The notes: generated by a model from the letters alone, not told the origin. A DNA stretch of 42,971 nt from Bacillota bacterium (GCA_023411225.1 JAEYPA010000111.1:1-42971), one strand, 5' to 3'. Positions 1 through 9,357 are shown, numbered from the stretch's first letter. Numbers and translations are program-made.

Positions 1-1760
1 TTCCATACATAATCCACGTCTGCTGTAACACCGCAGGAAGTTGAAAAATAATAGGCAAACACCACTTCGTTATCATACTGCAATACCTGTCCATATGTCT
101 CTTTTACCGCTTTTATAGATAACTCATTTTCTTTCTGATTGTTATAGACCTGAAACTGTGTGCTGTCATCAACATGTGCGCCATATTTACTGCAACTGTT
201 AGTAATTAAATGATTATACGCATAGCTTCTAGCACAAACTGCCTGTACCTTTAATGCCTCAAGTCCATAACTGGTTGGCATCTCGCTTGGGATTACCGCA
301 TACAAATATTCCTCTAATGGAAGTTCATTTATCAAGGTAAAACCCTTATTATTATAAGACACCTCTATAGTACCTCTGTAGCTCGGATTACCATAACTAC
401 GTTTTAGACTGAGAATTTTTATCTGCCCCTCTTCTTTGTCTGCCTTCACTTTAAGTCTTCCCTTTACTAAGTACTCACTGGACTTATCAATGGATACCTC
501 TTCCTTAGCTTTAAATTGCTTTTTCTTATTTCCATAATATATGGTAAATGGACTATTCGAGGTAATCTTTACATTACTTTGATAATAAGATGTAAAATTA
601 CTGTTATTTAATATGATACGAATGTCCTTTGCAGTAATCTTCTGGGTAATCAAGGCTGCACAAATCTTACCATTACTTACTACAAAATTCGTATTTTCAT
701 AACCTACAAGTACCGCATTGGTCGTTTCTATAGTCGGCTCATCATAAATTTTATACACTCGATAATTATCATCCAAGGGAATCTTGCCATATCCCTCTAG
801 TTCAATATAATCATCCTTAGCAACCAAAACCTTCGCTTTAATCACATCTGGCTTTAAGGTAATACTTTGCACTAGTTTATTTTTTATAACAATATCAGCT
901 ACATGTTTGGAAACCTTCTGACTAATTACATTTTTCAAGGCAAATGTACGTAGTACACCATTTATATAAATATCAAGTTCTTTCTCATTCTGATTCACAA
1001 CCCACACATTTTTCAATGTTTTCTCTACATCTTTAGCTGGATTTACATAAAGGATTTCGTTATCTCTTGTATAAGCATAAATGGTACAATCAATGTACTC
1101 ATCTAACGATAGTCCTGCACCCATAAGTTGTCCTTCATCAGTTACAACAGAAAATTTATCCAGGCTTTTTATATTCTCATCAGTTCCAATAACATACAAT
1201 TCCTTCATCTGCAAGGCACTGTTTAAAGTAGATCCCTCCTGAATAGAATATATTTTATTTATGAGATAGGAATATACCATAAGAAAATCGTCCCAGGTTA
1301 TATCAGTCTGTTGTTTTTGAGGGTTCCATATATCTGAAAACTGTTGTTTTAATTGTTCTTCTGGTTGATTCGTTGCCACTTTAGCAAGTAAACCTTTCAC
1401 CTCTCCATAGGTTACTCTCTTTTCAGGCTCAAAATTGTTATTTTTCTCTACAAACAAAGTATCTAGATCCATACTACAAAGTCCATTAATATAACGGTAA
1501 TACCATGTTCCATCCTTAATATCAGGATAATCAGAGAGATTCTCCATCTGATCCAATTCATTATCTGAATACTGTAATAGGGAAATCAACTTGGCCAGAT
1601 ACGACCTGGTAATCCCTGAATCTTGAGGTTCTTTTACCGCTGTTTCCATAATTGGCTCTGCCGAGGTATTGATTCTCTCCGAAACATTTTTTATGAATAT
1701 AGATATCATAATTACCGTACAAATTCCTATTAAAACCAATTTCACCCTATTATTTACCAT
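1..1760 (-). CDS. SpoIID/LytB-domain protein (C-terminus cut by window edge)
   Basis: About 586 codons are present and the 3' end lies outside the window. The N-terminus has one hydrophobic segment (about residues 7-23, VKLVLIGICTVIMISIFI) typical of a signal anchor. A long middle region of no family I recognise follows. From about residue 480 the sequence matches the SpoIID/LytB domain: the stretch LPLEEYLYAVIPSEMP, then GLEALKVQAVCARSYAYNHL, then VVFAYYFSTSCGVTADV. SpoIID is a peptidoglycan lytic transglycosylase acting in engulfment; related domain proteins act on the wall in vegetative cells, so the role here is cell-wall remodelling by inference only. I chose the ATG at 1760 because AGGTGATGG sits 8 bases upstream; an in-frame ATG at 1769 overlaps that site. 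It is downstream of the Gld-like operon but separated from it by a terminator. Confidence 0.85.
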   Translation of the reverse strand, partial: MVNNRVKLVLIGICTVIMISIFIKNVSERINTSAEPIMETAVKEPQDSGITRSYLAKLISLLQYSDNELDQMENLSDYPDIKDGTWYYRYINGLCSMDLDTLFVEKNNNFEPEKRVTYGEVKGLLAKVATNQPEEQLKQQFSDIWNPQKQQTDITWDDFLMVYSYLINKIYSIQEGSTLNSALQMKELYVIGTDENIKSLDKFSVVTDEGQLMGAGLSLDEYIDCTIYAYTRDNEILYVNPAKDVEKTLKNVWVVNQNEKELDIYINGVLRTFALKNVISQKVSKHVADIVIKNKLVQSITLKPDVIKAKVLVAKDDYIELEGYGKIPLDDNYRVYKIYDEPTIETTNAVLVGYENTNFVVSNGKICAALITQKITAKDIRIILNNSNFTSYYQSNVKITSNSPFTIYYGNKKKQFKAKEEVSIDKSSEYLVKGRLKVKADKEEGQIKILSLKRSYGNPSYRGTIEVSYNNKGFTLINELPLEEYLYAVIPSEMPTSYGLEALKVQAVCARSYAYNHLITNSCSKYGAHVDDSTQFQVYNNQKENELSIKAVKETYGQVLQYDNEVVFAYYFSTSCGVTADVDYVW

Positions 1761-2100
1761 ACTAACCATCACCTATTAGTCTTTTTTATGGAGTACACTC
1801 CCAGCATATATTTAAATTATATGCTTAACTTATTATATTTTTAAGTTTCCAATATTATGTTGGATAAGCCCTAAAAGATATTTTAATTTTATCTACTATA
1901 TTTTACCATAGTAATATTCTAACACTATTATTTCAAAATTTCACTATATATTGATATTTTTTGAGTAAGTATGTGCTTTTTCACTATCTTTACTATTTGA
2001 GCGAGAACAAAGAACTTTGCTTGCAAGACTCTCCACCTAGGCTTAGCTGTGCCAGCGACATCCTTTTCTCTGCCAAGGTGTAAATCTAGGCTCCCTGTTC
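1761..2100. other. Intergenic region with candidate structured RNA
   Basis: No gene is visible. The part nearest the SpoIID-like gene is very AT-rich. The part from about 1985 to 2100 is much richer in GC than the rest of the spacer. Read on the minus strand it contains complementary 9-mers, CACCTTGGC (2072-2080) and GCCTAGGTG (2034-2042), with 8 of 9 pairs, enclosing a smaller GCTG/CAGC hairpin. It lies in the 5' region of the SpoIID-like gene. I could not match it to a riboswitch class I know; a group II intron domain I fragment is another possibility. Confidence 0.4.
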
Positions 2101-2150
2101 AACAAAAAAGCAGCCAAGCCCACTAGTTAAACCAGTGAGTTTGACTGCTC
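2101..2150 (-). terminator. Rho-independent terminator of the Gld-like operon
   Basis: On the minus strand a stem of about 19 bp (2110-2149, a few wobbles and one mismatch) ends in GGCTGC followed by six T. It begins 12 bases after the stop of the DUF4340-like gene. On the plus strand the hairpin pairs less well and has no T run. Confidence 0.85.
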
Positions 2151-2160
2151 TAATAAACCT

Positions 2161-3579
2161 CTATAAACCTTCTAAAGTTTGAGCCATATCATCTACACGT
2201 CTTTTATCCACAAGAAAGTATATATGGCCTTCATGTTGTACAGCATAATAATTTACATCATACTCATATATATTATAGTTAAATTCCTTTTGATTGGTAT
2301 CTGTAACCTTTATACTACATACTGGTTTCGAAGTATTTACATTCTTTCCGACTTTTTCAACAATATTTATTTGGTTTACTTTGCTATAAAATGTACCTAC
2401 TTCGGAAGCCTCTTTCTCAATACCATTTAACTTATATACATTTTCGGTCTTCTTATCTCCTTTGTCCTCAGTACCTATAGTATCACTTCTTTCAATCTGT
2501 AGGTCATAGGCTTTTCCTTTTACGGTAAAGGATGCTTTAGCCACATCAGATATATCTGTATCAACTAAGGTAGTGTAAACATAATCGAAAGGATCTACAT
2601 TGGTTAAGAAATCAATAGTATTCAAACTCATGGTATAAACACTATTACCATCATTAACTCTTACATAATAAGCTGCATCATCTTCACTATTGCCAACTGA
2701 AAGCTTTAGAGTATGCTTAGTAATTGTACTTGATGTTGAATCCTTAGTAAAATATTCTAGATAGATTTCTGAAGAAGGCTTATCCAATCCATACTTACTA
2801 AAATCAGTACAATTGTAATTAATACTCTTCAAAAACCTATAACCAACGTATTTGGATATTAGGACATCCATATTTTCCGCATTAGTTCTCACACTGTAAT
2901 CATATGGTTCTTTTATCATCCATTGCTCTGTGTTCTTATCCTGAGCCACATCTATCAGTACTTTACTATTCTTTGTAATCTTAATCTTTGTAATATTTTC
3001 GGAGGTAATGTCAGTTATGGAAGGCATTTGCGTTATGTCGCTCAAATCCTCTATAAACAGTTTGTAATATCCTTCTGGCAGAAAATAAATCCCCGGGAAT
3101 CCCTGTACGATAGCATAACATCCACTCTCATCATTTACAACGGGAACTCCTGCAGAATAGGAATAGCTAGACTCATCCTCCATAGTAAGGGTAACTGTCA
3201 AGGCTGGTTTATTAAGAGCAAAATCAGCAATCTTATCCTGATTCGTATAAATGATTTTACTTGCAGTCATTTCCTCAAATAGACTTACCATATCCTTTAT
3301 AGAATCTTGATTTAGAGGTCTATCTTTCTCCGACTCCGCCTTCCAGATACCATTCTCATTAACAAAAACAAATTCCTTCCCTTTAAGGGTATATTTTAAT
3401 GTTTTTGCTTTTGAGACATCTTTTTGAATAAGCTTTTTATCTTCAAGGCTATATTTTTTTTCTCCATTGTTTTCCGAAAAACTTCTTGCAACAAAATAAC
3501 CAAAACCAAGTGCAATAATGACAAGAATTAGAACCATCAAAGTAACAGCTTGTGATTTTTTCTTTTTCTTCTTTGCCAT
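2161..3579 (-). CDS. DUF4340-like membrane-anchored protein of Gld-type ABC system
   Basis: 472 aa. A lysine-rich start (MAKKKKKKSQ) precedes one transmembrane segment at about residues 11-32; the rest is predicted extracytoplasmic and holds repeated blocks of the type seen in DUF4340 proteins (for example YTNQDKIADFALNKP and a later YGLDKPSSEIYLEY). DUF4340 proteins are regularly encoded beside GldA/GldF/GldG-type ABC transporters, and their function is not known. The start at 3579 overlaps the preceding gene's TAA by one base (TAATG), and AAGGAGG lies 8 bases upstream; this is typical of translational coupling. An upstream in-frame ATG at 3606 would put the ribosome-binding site inside the protein. 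It is the last gene of the four-gene operon. Confidence 0.8.
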   Translation of the reverse strand: MAKKKKKKSQAVTLMVLILVIIALGFGYFVARSFSENNGEKKYSLEDKKLIQKDVSKAKTLKYTLKGKEFVFVNENGIWKAESEKDRPLNQDSIKDMVSLFEEMTASKIIYTNQDKIADFALNKPALTVTLTMEDESSYSYSAGVPVVNDESGCYAIVQGFPGIYFLPEGYYKLFIEDLSDITQMPSITDITSENITKIKITKNSKVLIDVAQDKNTEQWMIKEPYDYSVRTNAENMDVLISKYVGYRFLKSINYNCTDFSKYGLDKPSSEIYLEYFTKDSTSSTITKHTLKLSVGNSEDDAAYYVRVNDGNSVYTMSLNTIDFLTNVDPFDYVYTTLVDTDISDVAKASFTVKGKAYDLQIERSDTIGTEDKGDKKTENVYKLNGIEKEASEVGTFYSKVNQINIVEKVGKNVNTSKPVCSIKVTDTNQKEFNYNIYEYDVNYYAVQHEGHIYFLVDKRRVDDMAQTLEGL

Positions 3580-5204
3580 TAAGCTTTCCTCCTTCTCATG
3601 TACCAAATCAGGAAACCAGTCGCTAATAATAAGATTGGAATAGTAACAATTAAAATCACTGTGTAGAATACTGTATCAGAATTTGTAGTTTTAACACGAG
3701 TTTCTAACATACTTCTCTTAGGAATAGATAATCCTGTTTCCTCTCCAAGGAGAAAAGATATAGTATTATTTAATAAAGTCACATTACCAAAATTGCTTTG
3801 CTGTACAAATTTGTCATCTGCTACATAATATGAGGAATATACAATCATCTGACTTTTAACTTCATTGTATTTTTCTGTCAAAAGTATACCTGAGTCAAAT
3901 GGCCCAGCAACATCTGTATCTTTTTTGCTTTCATTATTAAAATCATTAGATGTTCTACAATATGCCTCTGAAGATGTGTTTAAGAATTTTTCAATCGTAA
4001 CATTCTTATTCCCACCAATTTCCTTAATACCCAACGCTGTTGGCATAATAACTGGATTCGCTTTGTCATTAATACCATCAGTAATTTTATTGATATTGGT
4101 AGTATCCACATAAGAGACATATGGAATTCCACCTCCACTATGAGAAGCGTTTTCCATTACTACGCCTTCAATAACCTGTAATCCATAGAATTTAAGAAAG
4201 TTATAGAAATTGTTCATACTTTTTGCTTGATAATTCAACATTATTACAACTTTTCCGCCTTTTTGCATATAACTTTTAATGGCTTCCACCTCAGCCTCTG
4301 AATAGTCAGTGGTTGGCCCACATATATACAAAACGCTGCAGTCATTTGGAATACTAACCGAAGTATCTTTAGTATCTGTTTTAGATGTACTTTCTTCAAT
4401 TTTATCCACATCAAGATTACTCATACCTCTAATATTCAGGGGTTCTACTTGCGTGCCAAGTTTTATAAACTCCTCTTTCAGATAATCACTGATTAGCTCC
4501 TCCCCGTGCCCAGAAACCGTATATATTTTGCTCTTCTTTTCTGATGTCACATTTTTAATTGCAGCAGTAATCTGACCCTCCACATCAATTGCAGTTACAG
4601 TTGGCTCTTTAGCATTTCCGTTGTACACTTGCGAATAATCCAAATTATACATCTGAGCATATGGTATGTATTTATACTTTCCAGTAGATTCATTAACTAC
4701 CACTACACTGTTACTGCTCACCTCTGATCCAGCAGGTACATACTTAGCTGTAAAATCAGGATAGAGTACAGGGTCTTTATAAACTATTTTAATCTTGTCA
4801 GATGTTTCTGAGTACTTTTCTATGATGTTCTTAAAGAGGCTTACCTCTTTTCCACTTTCCACAATATAATAAAGTGTTACGTCATTTTTTATATCTTCTG
4901 CCATTTGCTTTGTTTGGTTAGTCAACGTATAGGTACTCTCATTAGTAAAATCCACCTTTAAATCAAACTGCCCAACAATCATATTAACTAATACAACAGC
5001 AATCAAAATAAAAACAATAAAAATGCTACTAAATGCACCACCACGGAACTTTCTGCTAGTAAACTCTTCTTTTACTCTACCTTTAAGAGATTTTTGTTCT
5101 ATTACATGCTTTTCAGGAACTCCAGTTGTGTTAGTAGCTGTATTATTAGGTTTCTTTCCATTGATTACAATAGAAATCTTCTCTTGCTCTTTATTTTCTT
5201 CCAA
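3579..5204 (-). CDS. GldG-like ABC transporter auxiliary protein
   Basis: About 541 aa. A soluble N-terminal tail of some 55 residues is followed by a transmembrane helix (about 59-77), a large extracytoplasmic part starting VDFTNESTYTLTNQTKQM, and a C-terminal transmembrane helix (FYTVILIVTIPILLLATGF) ending in RRRKA. This is the layout of GldG/ABC_transp_aux proteins, which associate with an ABC-2 permease. The central region includes YTVSGHGEELISDYLKEEF and VLYICGPTTDYSEAEVEAIK, typical of the family's Rossmann-like domain. I prefer the TTG at 5204 because AAGGAGGAG lies 6 bases before it; an in-frame ATG at 5231 would overlap the upstream gene and has no good site. The transported substrate is unknown; gliding is not implied in a Firmicute. 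Confidence 0.8.
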   Translation of the reverse strand: MEENKEQEKISIVINGKKPNNTATNTTGVPEKHVIEQKSLKGRVKEEFTSRKFRGGAFSSIFIVFILIAVVLVNMIVGQFDLKVDFTNESTYTLTNQTKQMAEDIKNDVTLYYIVESGKEVSLFKNIIEKYSETSDKIKIVYKDPVLYPDFTAKYVPAGSEVSSNSVVVVNESTGKYKYIPYAQMYNLDYSQVYNGNAKEPTVTAIDVEGQITAAIKNVTSEKKSKIYTVSGHGEELISDYLKEEFIKLGTQVEPLNIRGMSNLDVDKIEESTSKTDTKDTSVSIPNDCSVLYICGPTTDYSEAEVEAIKSYMQKGGKVVIMLNYQAKSMNNFYNFLKFYGLQVIEGVVMENASHSGGGIPYVSYVDTTNINKITDGINDKANPVIMPTALGIKEIGGNKNVTIEKFLNTSSEAYCRTSNDFNNESKKDTDVAGPFDSGILLTEKYNEVKSQMIVYSSYYVADDKFVQQSNFGNVTLLNNTISFLLGEETGLSIPKRSMLETRVKTTNSDTVFYTVILIVTIPILLLATGFLIWYMRRRKA

Positions 5205-5221
5205 GCTAATCTCCTCCTTTC

Positions 5222-6085
5222 CTAGTTCCATCTCTTCTTCTTAATAACTTGAATAGTAAGCAATAAGAACATTACTATTATGCTGAAGAAATAGAGAATT
5301 GCATTAATATCCAGAATGCCTTCAACAAAGTTGTCATATTTATCACTAATAGAAAATACACTAAGAATCTTAGCTACAATCCCATCATATAGAGATGGTA
5401 CTACAAAATAAATCACACAGGCACCAATCTCGCCAACAACTCCTAGAATAAGAGTTATTATAACATTATGCATAGCCAACTGTGCTAATAAGCATATTAT
5501 TATAACCAATGCTGCTATAACTATCCAAGCCGTTCTATAATCACTAGGAACAACTCCGGCTAGTCCCGGCAGAATCTGATTTACAAGAAGAGCTATTGCC
5601 GTAACAATCAATGCGATTACTTGATTTTCTGTTACTGAGGATACAAACAAACCTAAAGACATATAAGTTGCCCCTAATAATACAAACCCAATAATAGAAC
5701 TATAGGCAGTAGCAAAATTAACTGTTCCATATTGTGAAATAATTATAGGATAAAATGCAGTTACAGCCATTGGAATTAAATACATGGTGTAAGCAGCAAA
5801 ATACTTTCCAATTACAATTTTATAAACAGAAATAGGAGAAGTAAGTAACAACTGATCTGTCTTCTGCTTTTTTTCCTCTGCTATCAAACGCATTGTCAAA
5901 ATCGGAATCAGTATTACATATAAAAATCTAATATCCGCTAACACATATTCAAATTTTGAATATGATGTTTGTATGTTATATACCACAAAATAAATGCTTA
6001 CTACTGCCAAGAATAACGCCGCATAAATAAACCCAATCATTGTTGTAAAATAGGATCGTAGCTCTTTTTTATAAATAGCCAACAT
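5222..6085 (-). CDS. ABC-2 type permease (GldF/NatB-like)
   Basis: 287 aa, almost entirely hydrophobic with about six membrane helices. The N-terminus IYKKELRSYFTTMIGFIYAA and the motif RLIAEEKKQKTDQLLLTSPIS are characteristic of ABC-2 membrane proteins that pair with a NatA-like ATPase. Its start is 2 bases after the ATPase stop, so the two are very likely translated together and form the core transporter, with the GldG-like and DUF4340-like proteins as periplasm-side partners. Confidence 0.87.
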   Translation of the reverse strand: MLAIYKKELRSYFTTMIGFIYAALFLAVVSIYFVVYNIQTSYSKFEYVLADIRFLYVILIPILTMRLIAEEKKQKTDQLLLTSPISVYKIVIGKYFAAYTMYLIPMAVTAFYPIIISQYGTVNFATAYSSIIGFVLLGATYMSLGLFVSSVTENQVIALIVTAIALLVNQILPGLAGVVPSDYRTAWIVIAALVIIICLLAQLAMHNVIITLILGVVGEIGACVIYFVVPSLYDGIVAKILSVFSISDKYDNFVEGILDINAILYFFSIIVMFLLLTIQVIKKKRWN

Positions 6086-6087
6086 GT

Positions 6088-7080
6088 CTACTCTTCCTCC
6101 TTATCTATCAATTCTTCCACTTGCTGATTCTGGTTTTCTACAGAATAAATATTATCCTGGGTTAACTTTAAGAAAATGTCCTCTAGCGATAAGGTTTGTA
6201 ATTTCATTTCATAAATAGGAATCTTTGCATCTGCCATAAGATGAAACACTTCTTCACGAATATCTGACTTTTCAATAGTATGTATCATAGCACTACAAAT
6301 TCCATCTGTTTCTTCAGTATCTTTTATTTCTGTAATTGCCTTTACTTTACCCAAAAGCTCCTTTGCCTTGTCTAGTGAGCATTTCAATGACAACTTTAAC
6401 ACCGGATTCTTATTGGCATCCTCAGACAATTTCTCTGGGGTAGCATCCGCTATGAGCCGGCCTTTATTTATAATTATTATTCTCTCGCAAACTGCGCTGA
6501 CTTCAGAAAGAATATGTGAGCTTAAAATAATAGTATGGTTTTCACTAAGTTTGCGAATCAAATCACGGATCTCAATAATTTGTTTTGGATCTAATCCTAC
6601 TGTAGGCTCATCTAAAATAATCAATTCAGGATAACCCACAAGTGCACCTGCAATACCAACTCTTTGTCTATAACCTTTGGAAAGATGTCTAATTAGTCTG
6701 TCTTTTACCTCTGTCAATTTTGTATCATCAATAATTTTATTAATCTGAGATCGTCGAAGTTTTTTTTCTACAGATTTTAAGGCGGCAACAAAATGAAGAT
6801 ACTCAACTACAGTCATGTCCATATACACCGGTGGTTGCTCTGGTAAATATCCTATCAGTTTCTTAGCTTGTTCTGGCTCGTCAAAAATATCATAATCATC
6901 GATTGTGACTGTACCTTCTGTCGCTGACAAATAACCTGTCATAACATTCATTGTAGTCGACTTGCCTGCACCATTGGGACCCAGAAAGCCAACAATTTCT
7001 CCCTTTTTCACCGTGAAGCTAATATTATCTACAGCCAGATAATTTCCATACCTCTTCACCAGATTCTTAACCTCAATCAA
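6088..7080 (-). CDS. ABC transporter ATP-binding protein (GldA/NatA-like)
   Basis: 330 aa. Walker A GPNGAGKST at residues 34-42, a signature region LSKGYRQRVGIAGAL, Walker B LIILDEPTVGLD and the H-loop in ILSSHILSEV are all intact, so it should hydrolyse ATP. A C-terminal extension of about 100 residues follows the nucleotide-binding domain, as in NatA/GldA-type exporters. The start chosen is TTG at 7080, with GGAGGAG 6 bases upstream; a longer frame from ATG at 7104 would contain that site. First gene of the operon; a promoter lies 39 bases upstream. Confidence 0.88.
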   Translation of the reverse strand: MIEVKNLVKRYGNYLAVDNISFTVKKGEIVGFLGPNGAGKSTTMNVMTGYLSATEGTVTIDDYDIFDEPEQAKKLIGYLPEQPPVYMDMTVVEYLHFVAALKSVEKKLRRSQINKIIDDTKLTEVKDRLIRHLSKGYRQRVGIAGALVGYPELIILDEPTVGLDPKQIIEIRDLIRKLSENHTIILSSHILSEVSAVCERIIIINKGRLIADATPEKLSEDANKNPVLKLSLKCSLDKAKELLGKVKAITEIKDTEETDGICSAMIHTIEKSDIREEVFHLMADAKIPIYEMKLQTLSLEDIFLKLTQDNIYSVENQNQQVEELIDKEEE

Positions 7081-7118
7081 CGTGACTCCTCCTTCAATAC
7101 ACATATAATACTCTAATC

Positions 7119-7147
7119 ATAATATCATATTAACATAATAATGTTAA
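7119..7147 (-). promoter_or_regulatory. Promoter of the Gld-like ABC operon
   Basis: Minus strand -35 TTAACA (7142-7147), 17-base spacer, -10 TATTAT (7119-7124) preceded by TGA, an extended -10. The -35 is one arm of a 7-bp inverted repeat TTAACAT-N4-ATGTTAA (7130-7147), which might be an operator or chance in AT-rich DNA. Confidence 0.6.
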
Positions 7148-7217
7148 ATTAAGTATTTTCTGTGAACATTCAATACATATTTTGTATTTTTTTATAACAT
7201 TTTTCTACATAAGATTT

Positions 7218-7258
7218 TAAAAAATCCTCAGATATAAAGGATGCATTATATCTGAGGT
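7218..7258 (-). terminator. Terminator of the dapA-dapB operon
   Basis: An 11-bp perfect stem (CCTCAGATATA at 7226-7236 with its complement at 7247-7257) followed on the minus strand by ATTTTTT. It lies 32 bases after the dapB stop. Confidence 0.9.
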
Positions 7259-7289
7259 TTTACTTTTTATTCTATTTTTTTCATAGTCG

Positions 7290-8045
7290 CTATCCAATAA
7301 CCTCCTGCATATCGTACATGCCCGGCTGCTTTCCAACTAAGAATTTAGCGGCTGAGATAGCACCTTTTGCAAAAATGGCTTTAGAGTAGGCTGTATGTTT
7401 AAACTCAATAACTTCATCTGTCCCGGCAAAGATTACTTCGTGTTCTCCTACAATTGTACCACCACGGACTGCACTAATACCAAGTTCTTTCTTCTCTCGA
7501 GCTTTCCTCTGATGAGAACGGTCAAATATATATTCGTATTGGTTGTTCATTGCATCATTAATGGCATCTGCTATCGCTAGAGCTGTGCCAGATGGAGCAT
7601 CTACCTTCCTGTTATGATGTTTCTCTACAATCTCAATATCAAAGCCTGCCTGAGCTAGTACCTTGGCTGCCTCCTGCACCAATTTAAACAAAGTATTCAT
7701 ACCTAAGGACATATTTGCTGACTTTAAAATAGGAATATAGGAGGAGGTTTCTTTCACTAAAGATATCTGTTCTTCACTTAGTCCAGTGGTGCATAACACA
7801 ATTGGAAGCTTCTTTAAGGCCGCATCGGCAAGAAAAGAATCTATGCCAACTACACTGGCAAAATCGATGATAACATCCGCTTCTATATGGCAATCTGCCA
7901 AGCTCTCGAATACTGGATAAGGGTTAATCCTACTGCTTGAAATATCTATTCCAGCTACTATCTCACAGTCCGGATCCTGCTGCACCAATTCTGATATCAC
8001 CTGCCCCATGAATCCATTACAACCACGCATAATTATTCTTACCAT
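7290..8045 (-). CDS. dapB: 4-hydroxy-tetrahydrodipicolinate reductase
   Basis: 251 aa. Catalyses the NAD(P)H-dependent second step of the diaminopimelate branch. The N-terminal dinucleotide-binding motif GCNGFMG (residues 8-14) and the catalytic/substrate block EKHHNRKVDAPSGTAL are both present, and the length is normal for the family. It follows dapA by 103 bases on the same strand and ends at a strong terminator, so both are expected to share the lysine-riboswitch control upstream of dapA. Confidence 0.96.
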   Translation of the reverse strand: MVRIIMRGCNGFMGQVISELVQQDPDCEIVAGIDISSSRINPYPVFESLADCHIEADVIIDFASVVGIDSFLADAALKKLPIVLCTTGLSEEQISLVKETSSYIPILKSANMSLGMNTLFKLVQEAAKVLAQAGFDIEIVEKHHNRKVDAPSGTALAIADAINDAMNNQYEYIFDRSHQRKAREKKELGISAVRGGTIVGEHEVIFAGTDEVIEFKHTAYSKAIFAKGAISAAKFLVGKQPGMYDMQEVIG

Positions 8046-8148
8046 TTTATCAACCTCTCTCCTGTCTTACGTTATATTTACATATTTCTAATCATAGTAC
8101 TCCAATGTACTTAATATACTCATTTTTCGTTATGTACTCTCTAACTTT

Positions 8149-9039
8149 TTAACACACAGTAATTCCTGCTTGCACCATAGCTTCTACAAGTTTCTTCTCA
8201 TTCTGTGGTTCCATCTCTGTAAGTGGCATACGAAGAGGACCAACCTCAAATCCAATTCTTTGCAATGCCTTTTTCACTGGAATAGGATTCACCTCTGAGA
8301 AAAGAGCATTAATCAGCGGAATATATTTTAGTTGAAGATTACGGCTTGCAGCAACCTCCCCTTTGTTATATAATTCCACAATATTATGTGTTTCTTGTGG
8401 CAGAATATTGGATAGTACAGAAATAACACCTTTTCCACCTAATGATAGGATTGGTACAATTTGATCATCATTACCTGAATATACATCAACATCCCCATTA
8501 GTAGATGACATCAACTGTGCCACAAAAGAAATGTTACCGGTAGCTTCCTTTACAGCCACAATATTCTCTACCTCTTTTACCAAACTAGCAATCGTATCCA
8601 CTGCCATGGAACAACCAGTTCTGCCTGGGATATTATATAAAATCATAGGAACATCAACACTGTTAGCTATCATAGTAAAATGTTTTTTTAGTCCATTTTG
8701 AGTAGCTTTATTATAATATGGTGTTACTACCAAGATACCGTCTACTCCACTCTTCTCAGCTTCCTTAGAAAGGTAAATAGCAGTATCTGTACTGTTTGAA
8801 CCGGTTCCTGCAATAACTGGTATTCTTTTGTTTGTGTGCTCAACTGTAAACCGAATACATTCTAGATGCTCTTCATGAGATAAGGTAGATGCCTCACCTG
8901 TAGTACCACATACAACGATTGCGTCTGTTCCATTTTTAATCTGAAAATCGATTAGTTTTTCAAAAGTCTCGAAGTCCACTTTACCATTTGCTTTCATAGG
9001 TGTAACGATTGCAACACCTGCACCATTAAAAATAGCCAT
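8149..9039 (-). CDS. dapA: 4-hydroxy-tetrahydrodipicolinate synthase
   Basis: 296 aa. Condenses pyruvate and aspartate semialdehyde, the committed step to diaminopimelate and lysine. Family motifs seen: GTTGEASTLSHEEH, the tyrosine-bearing LYNIPGRTG, and the Schiff-base lysine in AVKEATG. Start at 9039 (MAIFNGAGVAIVTP) with AAAGGAGGG 8 bases upstream. The frame stays open upstream into the riboswitch terminator, but that extension has no family similarity. The gene is preceded directly by the riboswitch terminator. Confidence 0.97.
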   Translation of the reverse strand: MAIFNGAGVAIVTPMKANGKVDFETFEKLIDFQIKNGTDAIVVCGTTGEASTLSHEEHLECIRFTVEHTNKRIPVIAGTGSNSTDTAIYLSKEAEKSGVDGILVVTPYYNKATQNGLKKHFTMIANSVDVPMILYNIPGRTGCSMAVDTIASLVKEVENIVAVKEATGNISFVAQLMSSTNGDVDVYSGNDDQIVPILSLGGKGVISVLSNILPQETHNIVELYNKGEVAASRNLQLKYIPLINALFSEVNPIPVKKALQRIGFEVGPLRMPLTEMEPQNEKKLVEAMVQAGITVC

Positions 9040-9054
9040 ATAAAACCCTCCTTT

Positions 9055-9084
9055 AAAATAAAAAAAGTCGACGTATGAGTCGAC
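9055..9084 (-). terminator. Riboswitch-controlled terminator before dapA
   Basis: On the minus strand GTCGAC-TCATAC-GTCGAC (9067-9084) is followed directly by TTTTTTATTTT. It sits between the lysine aptamer and the dapA ribosome-binding site, which indicates transcriptional attenuation. Confidence 0.9.
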
Positions 9085-9129
9085 CCTAAAGATTATCATC
9101 TTCCAAAATGAACTGAAGAAATTTCTTTA

Positions 9130-9296
9130 GGTAGCACTCCATCACATTATATTATGATGACAGTCATATAGCTGTTCACTATATGCCCAGGACCAATAAT
9201 TCGGGTTATCTTACCTTCGGCAAACTTTCCTTTCCACTGCCTTCTTCTGCGCCCCAACACATCTAGCAGTTTACTTATAAAGTATGCACCTCTACC
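9130..9296 (-). promoter_or_regulatory. Lysine riboswitch (L box)
   Basis: Minus strand aptamer upstream of dapA. The closing helix P1 is GGTAG (about 9292-9296) with CTACC (about 9130-9134). Conserved blocks appear in family order: GAGGTGC, AAGTAA, GGGGCG, GAAAGTTTGCCGAAGG, CCTGGG, and GACTGTCAT followed by GTGATGGAGTGCTACC. Lysine binding is expected to favour the terminator at 9055-9084 and shut off dapA-dapB. Confidence 0.92.
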
Positions 9297-9357
9297 AATA
9301 AAGCTTAATTATGTACTAATATGAAATTGTCGTTGTCCTTGTTTCTTAGTTGCGACT

